A DNA stretch of 64,000 nt from Sphingoaurantiacus capsulatus. GTDB taxonomy: Bacteria; Pseudomonadota; Alphaproteobacteria; Sphingomonadales; Sphingomonadaceae. Location: positions 186,001 to 250,000 of the forward strand of contig NZ_JBHRXV010000010.1 of the NCBI RefSeq assembly GCF_042648405.1, in the 5' to 3' direction. The translations under genes were made by a program, and so were the position numbers. Positions 52,767 through 63,268 of this stretch are shown here, piece after piece. The notes under the pieces are model-generated. The model saw only the letters and a program-made list of their open reading frames with translations. It was not told the DNA's origin and searched no databases. The first letter of the stretch is position 1. Each line of letters starts with the position of its first letter.

Positions 52767-53489
52767 TCAGCCCTCCAGCTCGGCGGCGATCCCTTCGAGC
52801 ACAGCCTGCACATCGCGCGTGATCGGGTCGCCGTGGCTGACGATGATGCGCGTCAGGTCCGGCTCCGCCGCCCACGCCCTGAACGCCGCCGCCAGCGCCT
52901 TTTCGTCCTCGACGAACATGCGCTTGCCGACCCACGGCATCTTCGGGCGCGACACGCCAAACCCCATCAGCCGCGCCAGGACATGCGCGCCGAGGCCGTG
53001 CGGGTGCTGGACGTTGGCGAGGATATCGTTGAGCAGCAGGCTGAGCTTGCCGCCGCGGCGGACATGCATCGCCAGCTCGCGTTCGCCGACGCCCGGCACT
53101 ATTTCCAGCCGCACTTCCGCATCGTCGAAACTGTCGAGGCCGTCGGCGGGCAGCACTTCCTCGACCGCTTCGCGTGCACCTGGCGCGCAAACGATCTTTG
53201 CCGACGGGTAACGCTGCTTCCACGGCTTCAGGTCGAGCCGGTGCCCGACGCCGGGGACGATCAGGAATTTGGGGTCGCCCAGCGCCTCGATCTGCCGCAT
53301 CTCGGGCTCGCGCAGCGGGATGCCGCTCCAGATCGCGGTGCCGCCGCCGGCCAGCCGCGCCACCGTCATGCGGCGCGGAAAGCGCCCCAGCGGCATCACG
53401 ATCTCCCCCTCAACGGTCAGCAGCCCATCGTCGATCGCCTCCAGCGGGCCGTGCGGCCCCACCGTCCATTCCTCGTTGAATTTCGCCAT
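52767..53489 (-). CDS. DUF4336-like (metallo-beta-lactamase-fold-like) protein
   Basis: 240 residues. The opening FNEEWTVGPHGPLEAIDDGL, RRMTVARLAGGGTAIWSGIP and the LIVPGVGHRLDLKPWKQ segment resemble DUF4336 proteins, which share the metallo-beta-lactamase fold but lack the complete HxHxDH motif; it is not seen here either. IIVSHGDPITRD near the end is the usual closing motif. Enzymatic activity is uncertain. Confidence 0.72.
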   Translation of the reverse strand: MAKFNEEWTVGPHGPLEAIDDGLLTVEGEIVMPLGRFPRRMTVARLAGGGTAIWSGIPLREPEMRQIEALGDPKFLIVPGVGHRLDLKPWKQRYPSAKIVCAPGAREAVEEVLPADGLDSFDDAEVRLEIVPGVGERELAMHVRRGGKLSLLLNDILANVQHPHGLGAHVLARLMGFGVSRPKMPWVGKRMFVEDEKALAAAFRAWAAEPDLTRIIVSHGDPITRDVQAVLEGIAAELEG

Positions 53490-53535
53490 CGCATCACCCG
53501 TGCATCGTGACTGCGGGTGAAAATGAGCGAGCCGG

Positions 53536-53988
53536 CTATTTGGCTCCGTCGTCGCGCTCGCTGCGCACCCGGTCGAGCTCGTCGAACAGCTCCTCGGTGC
53601 CCGCTTCCTGCGCCTTGTTGACGTATTGCGAGGCGACCAGCCAGCCCTTCAGCGGTCGCAAGCCCAGCACGCAGGCGCCGATCATCAGCGGGCCGGAGGT
53701 GGCGATATGCACCCAGAAGGGCGGCTCGAACGCCAGCTCGACCCACATGGTGAAGAAGATCAGCGGAAAGGTGATGAAGCAGAGCGCGAAGAAGGCGGGG
53801 CCGTCGTCGGGCGTCGCGTAGCCGAAGTCGAGCCCGCAGGCGTCGCAGGTCTTGGCGATGGACAGGAAACCGCTGAACATATGGCCCTTGCCGCAGCGCG
53901 GGCAGCGGCCCTTCAGGCCGGTGGCGGCGATCCAGCGCAGCCGGTCGTTGCCTTCGAGCTCACGGACGTTGACGGTGGGGTGATCCAC
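53536..53988 (-). CDS. DUF983 family membrane protein
   Basis: 150 residues. An N-terminal zinc ribbon has C29, C32, C48 and C51 (GRCPRCGKG, KTCDACGLDFG), followed by two transmembrane segments (about 65-85 and 93-110) and a charged tail. DUF983 proteins are often encoded near cytochrome oxidase genes in alphaproteobacteria, but none are adjacent here. Function is unknown. Confidence 0.87.
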   Translation of the reverse strand: MDHPTVNVRELEGNDRLRWIAATGLKGRCPRCGKGHMFSGFLSIAKTCDACGLDFGYATPDDGPAFFALCFITFPLIFFTMWVELAFEPPFWVHIATSGPLMIGACVLGLRPLKGWLVASQYVNKAQEAGTEELFDELDRVRSERDDGAK

Positions 53989-54069
53989 AGCGGCTGTCCT
54001 TTCGGCGGCAGACGCGTGGCATGTAGGTCATTACGCCCGCGATTCCACAGCGCGCGTTGTCGCAGCCGC

Positions 54070-54321
54070 TCAGCCGCCTTGCTTGCTCGTCAGCTCGTCG
54101 ATCATCCGCACGGTGCCGCGGCGCTGGGATTCCGCGATGCGGTCCCATTCGGCCTTGGTGAAGCAGTGCTTCTGCTTGCGCACCAGCGACCCGGTCTCGT
54201 CGATCTTCCGGCAGATGAGCCGATTGTCGTCGATGCCCGATGGCGAGGGCGGCTTGGTCTGGGCGATGGCCGGCGATGCAGCACCGAGGGCCAGGGCGGC
54301 GGCGAGGGCGTGGCGGATCAT
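54070..54321 (-). CDS. Small secreted protein with a conserved two-Cys motif
   Basis: 83 residues from ATG 54321 (starts at 54348 or 54360 possible). Signal peptide MIRHALAAALALGAASPAIA. The mature peptide reads DDNRLICRKIDETGSLVRKQ then KHCFTKAEWDRI, with two cysteines that probably form a disulfide. I recall similar short secreted proteins across sphingomonads (ICRKIDETGS type), all of unknown function. Likely periplasmic. Confidence 0.78.
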   Translation of the reverse strand: MIRHALAAALALGAASPAIAQTKPPSPSGIDDNRLICRKIDETGSLVRKQKHCFTKAEWDRIAESQRRGTVRMIDELTSKQGG

Positions 54322-54378
54322 TTCGCCAGCGGATCGCGAAGACGCCATCGAGTCAATCACTGAGCGACGAACGGCCCA

Positions 54379-55164
54379 TCACCGCATCGCGATCAGCGCG
54401 CGTAGCTGGCGAATGTAGGTCCGCCCGGCGCGCAGCTCGGCGGCGTTCGTCAGCTGCACGCGGAAGTCGCGGTAGCCGGGGCGGCGGATCGCGGCGATGC
54501 GGTCGCGGCGCACCAGCGCCGAGCGGCGGATGCGGATGAAGATTTCGGGGTCGAGCCGCGCCTCCATGTTGGAGATGGTCTCGCGCAGCAGGTAGGAAGC
54601 CTCGGCAGTGTGCAGCCGCACATAGTCGCGCTCCGCCTCCACCCAATAGATGTCCTCGACACGCACCGGCACGAAGTCGCCGTAACGCTCCGCCCAGATG
54701 TCGCGCTCATAGCGTTTGCCGGCGTTCTCGGGCGCCTGCTCGCGCAGCGCAGCCACGACCTGGCGAAGCTCGGCAATGCGCGTGTCGGCATCCTCGGCGA
54801 CGATCGAGGCGCGGGCGCGGTCGAGCGCGCGCGACAGGCGATCGAGCTCGACCGGCTTCACCAGATAGTCGATTGCCGCCACCTCGAAGGCGCGGGTGGC
54901 GAAATGGTCGTAGGCGGTGACGAACACCACGCGCGGCATGTCAGGGCCGATCAGCGCCTCGACCAGCTCGAACCCGTCGATGCCGCCCATGCGGATGTCG
55001 AGCAGCAGCAGATCGGGCTTCAGCTTGGCGACGACGCCGATCGCCTCCTCACCGCTGCGCGCGGTGCCGACCAGTTCGGCGCCCGGGACATGGCGCAGCA
55101 TGAGCTCGACACGGCGGAGCGCCAGCGCCTCGTCATCCACCGCCATGACCCGGAGCGGCCTCAT
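54379..55164 (-). CDS. LytTR-type response regulator
   Basis: 261 residues from ATG 55164, overlapping the stop of the GH18 gene (ATGA). The receiver domain (1-120) has D10-D11, phosphoacceptor D56 (LLLLDIRMGG), T83 and K103 (YLVKPV). A helical linker leads to the LytTR DNA-binding domain (about 155-261) with VEDIYWVEAERDYVRLHT and FIRIRRSALVRRDRI. LytTR regulators normally pair with a LytS-like histidine kinase; none is adjacent. Coupling to a chitinase-like lipoprotein gene is unusual. Confidence 0.92.
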   Translation of the reverse strand: MRPLRVMAVDDEALALRRVELMLRHVPGAELVGTARSGEEAIGVVAKLKPDLLLLDIRMGGIDGFELVEALIGPDMPRVVFVTAYDHFATRAFEVAAIDYLVKPVELDRLSRALDRARASIVAEDADTRIAELRQVVAALREQAPENAGKRYERDIWAERYGDFVPVRVEDIYWVEAERDYVRLHTAEASYLLRETISNMEARLDPEIFIRIRRSALVRRDRIAAIRRPGYRDFRVQLTNAAELRAGRTYIRQLRALIAMR

Positions 55165-56759
55165 CGCGCGAGGAAGTGACGCTTGACGCTGGCGAGCAGC
55201 GGGTTGGTCTTCGACGCCGGCAGATAGCCGTAATTGACCGTCCACAATATGGTGCCGCCGACGCCGGTGCTGCGCACCCATTCGCCCTTTGCCGCGATCG
55301 AGGCGTCGTCCTCGTAGGACAGGAAGCCCGCCGGGTTGCGGCGCGGATCAGCTGTGGGGATGTAGCCGCCCGCGCCATAGACTCGGTACGACGACTTCGC
55401 CGTATCGTCGAAGCGATAGGTGCCGTTCGACAGATAGCCCATCCGGTCCAGCTCGGCGTAGCGAAGGGCCACGTCGTCCACCTCGAAGATATTGTTGCGC
55501 TCGGTCGACTGGCGCGGGCCGGTGATCGAGGGGCCATAATAGATGCCGTAGAAGCCGATGCCGATGCCGATCTTCGAACGCGGCACGCCGGTCGCGACAT
55601 AGGCCTTGATGCTGCTGTCGAGGTCGATCGGCGTCGCGCCGGTGGCGCCGAAGATCGGCCCGGTAAACCAGCTCGACCAGCCGGCGCCGTTGAAGGCGGT
55701 GCCGATGCCGTAGGACATGAGGTTATACTGGTCGACCATGTTGGCGACCTCGGCCTGCCATGCCTCGACCTTGCCGCCGGGCTCGAGGAAATTGATGCTG
55801 ACCGCATAGCCGGGGAAGGTGACGAGCACCGGCGCGTTGCTGCCGCGATAGCGCGGGCGGGCATTGGCCTCGGCGCGCACCTCGGTGATCAGCGCCTTCA
55901 GGCGGCGCCGCGCCTCGGCGGCGCTGATATTCTGCTCGGGCCAGCCTTCCAGCCGGTTCTCCCAGTCGATGTCGACGCCGTCGTAATTGTGCAGCACGAG
56001 GTAATCGACGATGGCGCGGACGAAGCCGGGGCGCACGTCGTCGGCGGTCGAGCGCAGGAAGCCGTCGCCGTCGGCGCCGTCACCGCCGAGCATCAGCAGC
56101 GCCTTGATGCCGGCGTCATGCGCGCGCTTCACCAGATAATCCTCGACGCTGCGCGACCCGTCTGGCGACAGCCCGGACTGGTGCGCGGTGCCGGCGCCCT
56201 CGACGACCTGGCCGGGGCGGCCCTGCAGCGAGCCGCCGCCCGGCGCAACGCGGCCGAACACGAAATGAGTCATCGCGCTCATGTCGACTTCCTGCGGCGG
56301 GTACATCTGGTCCCAGAACCAGCCGGCGTAATAGCCGGTGACCCACGGCGTGCTGCCGCCCGGCGCGGGCGGTGGGACGGTGCCGCCGGCGACGCGCACC
56401 ACCGCGCTGGCCGTCGCGCTCTGGTTGGCGACGGCGCGCACGGTGACACGATAGGTGCCGGCGGTGGCGGGCGCGGTGTAGACGCCGCCATCGGTGATCG
56501 AGCCGCCGCCGCTGTCGACCGACCACAGGCAGCCGGTCTGCGGGCTGTTGGTGACGGTGCAGGCGAAGGTCCGGCTTTCCCCTGTGGCCAGCGATACCTC
56601 GGTCGGCGCGATGCTGATCTGCACCGGCAGCGGATCGACGACCGGGCCGCCGCCAGCCCCGGTCGGCGTCGAGCCACCGTCCTCGCCGCCGCAGGCCGCG
56701 AGCAGCAGCGCGAGCGCGAGAGGGGTGGCGCGGGCGAGGGGGGAAAGCGCAAACAACAT
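55161..56759 (-). CDS. Chitinase-like GH18 lipoprotein
   Basis: 532 residues from ATG 56759. Lipobox LLLAAC23. A Gly-rich linker and an Ig-like domain (about 40-130: VQISIAPTEVSLATGESRTF, GCLWSVDSGGG) come before the GH18 barrel (about 142-532). The catalytic motif is YDGVDIDWEN (DxxDxDxE) with the Glu proton donor, and ALLMLGGDGADGDGF is the other conserved strand. It should hydrolyse beta-1,4-linked GlcNAc polymers, either chitin or peptidoglycan-related glycans, at the cell surface. The stop overlaps the LytTR regulator start. Confidence 0.92.
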   Translation of the reverse strand: MLFALSPLARATPLALALLLAACGGEDGGSTPTGAGGGPVVDPLPVQISIAPTEVSLATGESRTFACTVTNSPQTGCLWSVDSGGGSITDGGVYTAPATAGTYRVTVRAVANQSATASAVVRVAGGTVPPPAPGGSTPWVTGYYAGWFWDQMYPPQEVDMSAMTHFVFGRVAPGGGSLQGRPGQVVEGAGTAHQSGLSPDGSRSVEDYLVKRAHDAGIKALLMLGGDGADGDGFLRSTADDVRPGFVRAIVDYLVLHNYDGVDIDWENRLEGWPEQNISAAEARRRLKALITEVRAEANARPRYRGSNAPVLVTFPGYAVSINFLEPGGKVEAWQAEVANMVDQYNLMSYGIGTAFNGAGWSSWFTGPIFGATGATPIDLDSSIKAYVATGVPRSKIGIGIGFYGIYYGPSITGPRQSTERNNIFEVDDVALRYAELDRMGYLSNGTYRFDDTAKSSYRVYGAGGYIPTADPRRNPAGFLSYEDDASIAAKGEWVRSTGVGGTILWTVNYGYLPASKTNPLLASVKRHFLAR

Positions 56760-56989
56760 GGGACACCTCTGGGGGCAGTAACTACTGGACCCGCAGAAGC
56801 ATGAGCGCCGAGGGGCAGGCGAGCGCTGCTCGACGAAGCGGCCAATCGGTCGACGAACGGACAGACGTTTCGGACGACCTTTCATCGGCGGATACCGCCC
56901 GTTTGTCGCAACCGGCGCCCGCTGAACAGACCGCCGGACGCGTCCGTCGCGCGTCGCTTTAGTAAGGGTCGGCGCGACCTAAAAGGAGG

Positions 56990-57125
56990 TGACGGAAGCC
57001 ATCGGCCCAACGCTCCCGCAGCGGGTCGTCCCTCAGCTTCCGGCCGGGCGCCCACGCCCGGTCGGGGCCGCCGCCGGGTCCTGCTGCCGCGACAAACATC
57101 AGACCCCGGCGGCGGCCTCCGTCCC
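56990..57125 (+). other. Strongly structured GC-rich leader/possible structured RNA
   Basis: The 390-bp gap 56760-57149 contains this set of stems: CCGGGCG/CGCCCGG (57044-57061, loop 4) and GGCCGCCGCCGGG/CCCGGCGGCGGCC (57066-57078 with 57105-57117, loop 26), plus CCCGC/GCGGG. AAAAGGAGGTGACGG just upstream looks like a strong ribosome site but is followed by no long frame. It lies in the leader of the 117-residue gene at 57150. The rest of the gap shows nothing clear. Confidence 0.5.
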
Positions 57126-57149
57126 CAATCCTCACGGAGCTTTCGATCG

Positions 57150-57499
57150 ATGCGGTGGATGACCGGCTGGTGGCAGGCGCTCAAACTGCGTCCCCGGCGG
57201 CCGTCGATCGAACTGCGGCCGATCGCGCTGACCGTCGCCGCACTGGAGGGGCCGGTCGCGGCTGCCTATCTGGTGATCGCCGACGGTCGCACCGTCGCCT
57301 ACGCCGCGCGACGACGCGGGCAAGGCTGGAGCTTTTACTGCACGCGCCGGGTGCGGCTGACGCCCGAGATGGTGGCGCATCGCGTCGGCTTCGGAGAACC
57401 GGTCGGCCCCGTGGTGCGCGATTGCCTGCGGAGCGTCGGCGATTTCGTTGCCGCGGTTCCGGCGCTGCTCGCGCTGGGTGTAATTGAGGCCGTGGATAC

Positions 57500-57503
<4 letters not shown>
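57150..57503 (+). CDS. Small protein of unknown function
   Basis: 117 residues from ATG 57150, with GGAG 10 bases upstream. It begins MRWMTGWWQALKLRPRRPSI and has a hydrophobic strand pattern (ALTVAALEGPVAAAYLVIAD) and a single cysteine pair in GWSFYCTRR and VRDCLRSVG. No family recognised and no signal or clear transmembrane segment. Its stop overlaps that of the convergent parE by 4 bp. The long structured leader upstream hints at regulated expression. Confidence 0.6.
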
Positions 57504-59500
<1,997 letters not shown>

Positions 59501-59568
59501 CGGCTACTCGAATAGAGAACGAATAGCGAACGTATAGCGCGGAAGCGTCCGTCGGGAGTGGAAAAATC

Positions 59569-60129
59569 CTAGCGGAGGAACATCGAGTCGACGAAGCCCT
59601 GGCTCGGGCGGCGGCGACCGGCGTGGATCAGCGCGTCGAGCCGATCGAGATGCGACCGCAATTCCTGGCTCAGCGCCTCGGCGGCGGGGGCGACGGCGGC
59701 CTCGGCGCCGGCGGTGCGGCAGTTCGACAGAAAGGCGAGACCCTGTGCTAGAATGTCGGCCAACTCGCCGCACAGCGCATCGAAGCGGCGGCGGGTCAGC
59801 GGCGGCGACAGCTGATAGGCTTCGAGCACGAGGTGTCGGTCGGCAAAGCCGCTGGCCGCGAAATGGGCGATATAATCGCGTGACCGCCACGCCTCGAGAT
59901 CATCGAGCAGCGATGCATCGCTGGCGATCATGTCGAGCAGCATCGACACTTCGTTGAACTGATTGAGGAAATCGGTGGCGAGGCCGGTGACCGAGTCGAC
60001 GCCGATGCGCGCCTGTGCGGCAATCTCGGCCACACGCGACGGTGTCGGCGCGCGGCGCGGGCGGCTCTGGGAGGTGCCCGAAAGGCTGGCCCCCTCGCCG
60101 AGGAAAGTCTGGCTGAAACTGCTGTCCAC
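59569..60129 (-). CDS. Cytoplasmic helical protein of unknown function
   Basis: 186 residues starting MDSSFSQTFLGEGASLSGTS. After a disordered basic N-terminus the protein is predicted helical (FLNQFNEVSMLLDMIASDAS, LDDLEAWRSRDYIAHF). No motif recognised, no signal peptide. Probably restricted to sphingomonads (memory only). It is divergent from the candidate small RNA region. Confidence 0.7.
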   Translation of the reverse strand: MDSSFSQTFLGEGASLSGTSQSRPRRAPTPSRVAEIAAQARIGVDSVTGLATDFLNQFNEVSMLLDMIASDASLLDDLEAWRSRDYIAHFAASGFADRHLVLEAYQLSPPLTRRRFDALCGELADILAQGLAFLSNCRTAGAEAAVAPAAEALSQELRSHLDRLDALIHAGRRRPSQGFVDSMFLR

Positions 60130-60204
60130 GCCGCAAGGCTAGGGGGAAGAGGGTGAAGAAGCGGTTAAGATGTAAATTCGCCGCCGGACCTATCATTTTT
60201 TGCA

Positions 60205-60232
60205 TTGCAACATCTTTGCTGCGGTGCAATAA
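60205..60232 (+). promoter_or_regulatory. Candidate promoter of the small RNA
   Basis: TTGCAA (60205-60210) and CAATAA (60227-60232) are 16 bp apart and would start transcription near 60239. The stretch is AT-rich compared with its surroundings. Confidence 0.45.
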
Positions 60233-60238
60233 GGGTTC

Positions 60239-60308
60239 TGCCATTTATGGCGATCCTCCCCAAGGATTTCAAACTTTAAGGGCCGCTCTTCGGGGCGGCC
60301 CTTTTTTC
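60239..60308 (+). ncRNA. Candidate small RNA with anti-Shine-Dalgarno loop
   Basis: About 70 bases, from the predicted start to the T-run. It contains a small hairpin ATCCT-CCCCA-AGGAT (60253-60267) that presents a CCUCCCC sequence, the sort of anti-ribosome-site loop common in alphaproteobacterial trans-acting small RNAs, and ends in a strong terminator. The longest reading frame inside is about ten codons (MAILPKDFKL) and without a clear ribosome site, so a coding role is less likely. Not assigned to a named family. Confidence 0.55.
60280..60307 (+). terminator. Factor-independent terminator
   Basis: GGGCCGC (60280-60286) and GCGGCCC (60295-60301) form a 7-bp stem with loop TCTTCGGG, followed by six T (60302-60307). 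It points rightward. No annotated gene ends upstream on this strand, which supports a small RNA gene in front of it. Confidence 0.9.
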
Positions 60309-60416
60309 GTCCGCGCGCTTGCGTCCTATTGTGCGTCGCAGCGTTGCGCCGAATTCACCGATCCGCCCGTGTAACGCCGCTTGCCGTTGGTCGGCGGCTC
60401 GCCTATCGGCCAGCCG

Positions 60417-61160
60417 GTGATCGGCACCTATCCCCTCGCGCGCACGCTCGACATCGTCGGCAGCGTCGGCCACCGCTTCCAGGTCTGGGGGCGCTGGCTC
60501 TCCGCCGCAGCGGGCGGTGCCACGACGTTCCGCGCCCATCGCGAAGGTCAGGTCGCCCGCGCCAGCGCGCGCCGTGAGCTGCTGTCGCTGATCCGGCTTT
60601 CGGACGCGCAGGTGCCGCCAGACGGCGGCTGGGTCGCCGGTGCCGATTTCCTGCTGCTGCTCGCTCGCCAGGTGCTGGCGCAGAAGCCCGGCCTCGTCGT
60701 CGAGTTCGGCTCGGGCGTGTCGAGCGTCGTCATCGGCCGCTGTCTTCAACTGAACGGCCACGGCCGCCTTGTGAGCTTCGACCACGACGCGGGCTTTGCC
60801 GAGCTGACCCGCCGCCGCCTCGCGCGCGCCGGCGTGCCGGGCGAGGTGCATGCCGCGCCGCTGAAGCCCGGCGTCGATGGCTATGGCGGCAGCTGGTACG
60901 GCCATGGCGAGCTGCCCGATGGCATCGACCTCCTCGTCATCGACGGCCCGCCGGCGTGGCGCGAGGAGCAGGCGGAATCGCGCGGCAGCGCGGCGCCTGC
61001 GGCGTTCGGCAAGCTGGCGCCGGGCGGCATCGTCCTGCTCGACGACGCGGCCCGCCCCGGCGAGCAGCGCGTCGCGCAGCGCTGGCGCGCCGAGCATCCC
61101 GAGATCGCCTTCGAGGATGCCGTCACCCAGAAGGGCGTGCTGATCGGCGTGCGCGCCTAA
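60417..61160 (+). CDS. Class I SAM-dependent methyltransferase
   Basis: 247 residues from the GTG at 60417; TTG codons at 60381 or 60387 are alternatives, and no ribosome site settles this. After a helical N-terminal part the SAM motif LVVEFGSGVSSVVIGRCL appears, followed by LVSFDHDAGFAELTRRRL, LLVIDGPPAW and GGIVLLDDAARPGEQ. The pattern is like the class I methyltransferase group encoded with glycan or cell-surface genes. The substrate is unknown. Stop to glnA terminator is 2 bp. Confidence 0.85.
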   Translation: MIGTYPLARTLDIVGSVGHRFQVWGRWLSAAAGGATTFRAHREGQVARASARRELLSLIRLSDAQVPPDGGWVAGADFLLLLARQVLAQKPGLVVEFGSGVSSVVIGRCLQLNGHGRLVSFDHDAGFAELTRRRLARAGVPGEVHAAPLKPGVDGYGGSWYGHGELPDGIDLLVIDGPPAWREEQAESRGSAAPAAFGKLAPGGIVLLDDAARPGEQRVAQRWRAEHPEIAFEDAVTQKGVLIGVRA

Positions 61161-61162
61161 AG

Positions 61163-61192
61163 AAAAAGCCCCCGCCGCGAACGGCAGGAGCT
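61163..61192 (-). terminator. Factor-independent terminator of the glnB-glnA operon
   Basis: On the minus strand AGCTCCTGCCG pairs with CGGCGGGGGCT (two G-U pairs) around a TTCG tetraloop, followed by TTTTTCTTT. It lies about 50 bp past the glnA stop. A second imperfect hairpin (GGCCG-CGCTT, about 61205-61234) lies between it and glnA. Confidence 0.9.
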
Positions 61193-61243
61193 TGTTCTCG
61201 AACCGACCGGCCGACGCTTTTGCAAGCGCCGGCCGAGCTGGCC

Positions 61244-62656
61244 TCAGGCCGAATAATACATGTCGAATTCGACCGGCGCCGGGGTCATTTCCCAGCGCAG
61301 CACTTCCTGCATCTTCAGCTCGATGTAGGAGGTGATCTGGTCATCGGTGAACACGCCGCCCTTGGTGAAGACCGCGCGCGACTTGTCGAGGCTGGTCAGC
61401 GCTTCGCGAAGGCTGGCGCAAACGGTCGGGACCTTCTTCAGCTCCTTCGGCGGCAGGTCATAAAGGTTCTTGTCCATGGCCTGGCCCGGATGGATGCGGT
61501 TCTCGATCCCGTCGAGGCCGGCCATCAGCAGCGCCGAGTAGGCAAGGTACGGGTTCGCGGTCGCATCGGGGAAGCGGACCTCGACGCGCTTCGCCTTGGG
61601 CGAGCCGCCGTAGGGGATGCGGCACGAGGCCGAGCGGTTGCGGCTCGAGTAAGCCAGCAGCACCGGCGCCTCGAAGCCCGGCACCAGCCGCTTGTAGCTG
61701 TTGGTGCTCGGGTTGGTGAAGGCGTTGCAGGCCTTGGCGTGCTTGATGATGCCGCCGATGAAGAACAGCGCCATCTCCGACAGGCCGGCATAGCCGTTGC
61801 CGGCGAACAGCGGCTTGCCCTTGTTCCAGATCGACAAATGGGTGTGCATGCCCGAGCCATTGTCGTCCTTGATCGGCTTCGGCATGAAGGTCGCGGTCTT
61901 ACCGTAGGCGTGCGCCACCTGGTGCACGACATATTTGTAGACCTGCATGCGGTCGGCGGTCTCGACGAGCGTACCGAAGGTCAGGCCCAGCTCGTGCTGG
62001 GCGGCGGCGACCTCATGGTGATGCTTGTCGCAGGGCAGGCCCATTTCGAGCATCGTCGCGACCATCTCGCCGCGCAGATCTACTGCCGAGTCGACCGGGG
62101 CGACGGGGAAATAGCCGCCCTTGGCGCGCGGGCGGTGGCCCATGTTGCCTTCGTCGTAGCGGCGGCCCGAGTTGCCCGGCAGCTCGATGTCGTCGAGGTG
62201 ATAATAGCCGGCGCCATACTCGAGGCCGAAGCGCGCGTCGTCGAACACGAAGAACTCGGCTTCCGGCCCGATATAGGCGGTGTCGCCGATGCCGGTGTTC
62301 TGCAGATAGGCCTCGGCACGCTTCGCGGTCGAGCGGGGGTCGCGGCCGTAGAGTTCGCCGGTCGACGGCTCGACGACGTCGCAGACGAGGATCATCATCG
62401 GCGTCGCCGAGAAGGGATCGATGTAGGTCGCGTCCAGATCCGGCTTCAGGATCATGTCCGACTCGTTGATCGCCTTCCAGCCTTCGATCGACGAGCCGTC
62501 GAACATGAAGCCGTCATCGAGCATATCCTCGTCGATGACCTTCGAGACCATCGTCAGATGCTGCCACTTGCCCTTCGGATCGGTGAAGCGAAGATCGACC
62601 CATTCGATCTCCTTTTCCTTGATCTGCTTCAGGATATCGCTCGCAGTGGTCGCCAT
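61244..62656 (-). CDS. glnA: Glutamine synthetase, type I
   Basis: 470 residues. Motifs: [40 protein letters not shown] and the adenylylation site NLYDLPPKE with Tyr399, so activity should be controlled by GlnE. It makes glutamine from glutamate and ammonia with ATP. It follows glnB by 44 bp, an order standard in alphaproteobacteria; transcription comes from the sigma-54 type promoter upstream of glnB. Confidence 0.98.
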   Translation of the reverse strand: MATTASDILKQIKEKEIEWVDLRFTDPKGKWQHLTMVSKVIDEDMLDDGFMFDGSSIEGWKAINESDMILKPDLDATYIDPFSATPMMILVCDVVEPSTGELYGRDPRSTAKRAEAYLQNTGIGDTAYIGPEAEFFVFDDARFGLEYGAGYYHLDDIELPGNSGRRYDEGNMGHRPRAKGGYFPVAPVDSAVDLRGEMVATMLEMGLPCDKHHHEVAAAQHELGLTFGTLVETADRMQVYKYVVHQVAHAYGKTATFMPKPIKDDNGSGMHTHLSIWNKGKPLFAGNGYAGLSEMALFFIGGIIKHAKACNAFTNPSTNSYKRLVPGFEAPVLLAYSSRNRSASCRIPYGGSPKAKRVEVRFPDATANPYLAYSALLMAGLDGIENRIHPGQAMDKNLYDLPPKELKKVPTVCASLREALTSLDKSRAVFTKGGVFTDDQITSYIELKMQEVLRWEMTPAPVEFDMYYSA

Positions 62657-62700
62657 GAATTGTCCCCTGGCTCAGTTGATTTGCAGAAGTTGGTAGGTGG

Positions 62701-63057
<357 letters not shown>

Positions 63058-63070
63058 CTAAGCGCGCGTT

Positions 63071-63088
63071 CTGCATGAGCCGTGCCAG
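63071..63088 (-). promoter_or_regulatory. Sigma-54 type promoter of glnB-glnA
   Basis: On the minus strand CTGGCACGGCTCATGCAG has GG and GC separated by 10 bases, matching TGGCAC-N5-TTGCA with one change. The predicted start is about 22 bases before the glnB start codon. Confidence 0.7.
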
Positions 63089-63148
63089 AAGCTCGCGTCA
63101 GGGGCGAGGGGCTTCGCGGCAGGCTGGATGCCCAAGCCGACAGCACGC

Positions 63149-63184
63149 ATGCCCAAATTTTGGGCATCATACATGGGTATGATG
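63149..63184. promoter_or_regulatory. Two overlapping palindromes, possible NtrC-type enhancer sites
   Basis: ATGCCCAAA-T-TTTGGGCAT (63149-63167) has the 15-base GC[A/C]C...GG[T/G]GC spacing of NtrC sites. CATCATAC-ATGG-GTATGATG (63165-63184) is a second perfect 8-bp dyad. Both are about 65-110 bp upstream of the sigma-54 type promoter, a usual enhancer distance, and also precede the divergent nucleotidyltransferase gene. Confidence 0.5.
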
Positions 63185-63268
63185 TCACGGGATTGCCCTT
63201 TATCCGCCACAAACGGACCCGACATCGCACTCTCGGCGTTCGTGCCGGTTGTGAATTCGGAGAGTATG

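Noticed and set aside
55176..56804. Long open frame antisense to the GH18 gene
   Set aside because: Same reason: low-complexity product opposite a well-supported glycosidase gene.
60250..60280. Ten-codon peptide gene ATGGCGATCCTC... before the terminator
   Set aside because: No ribosome site at useful spacing, and its bases form the hairpin of the candidate small RNA.
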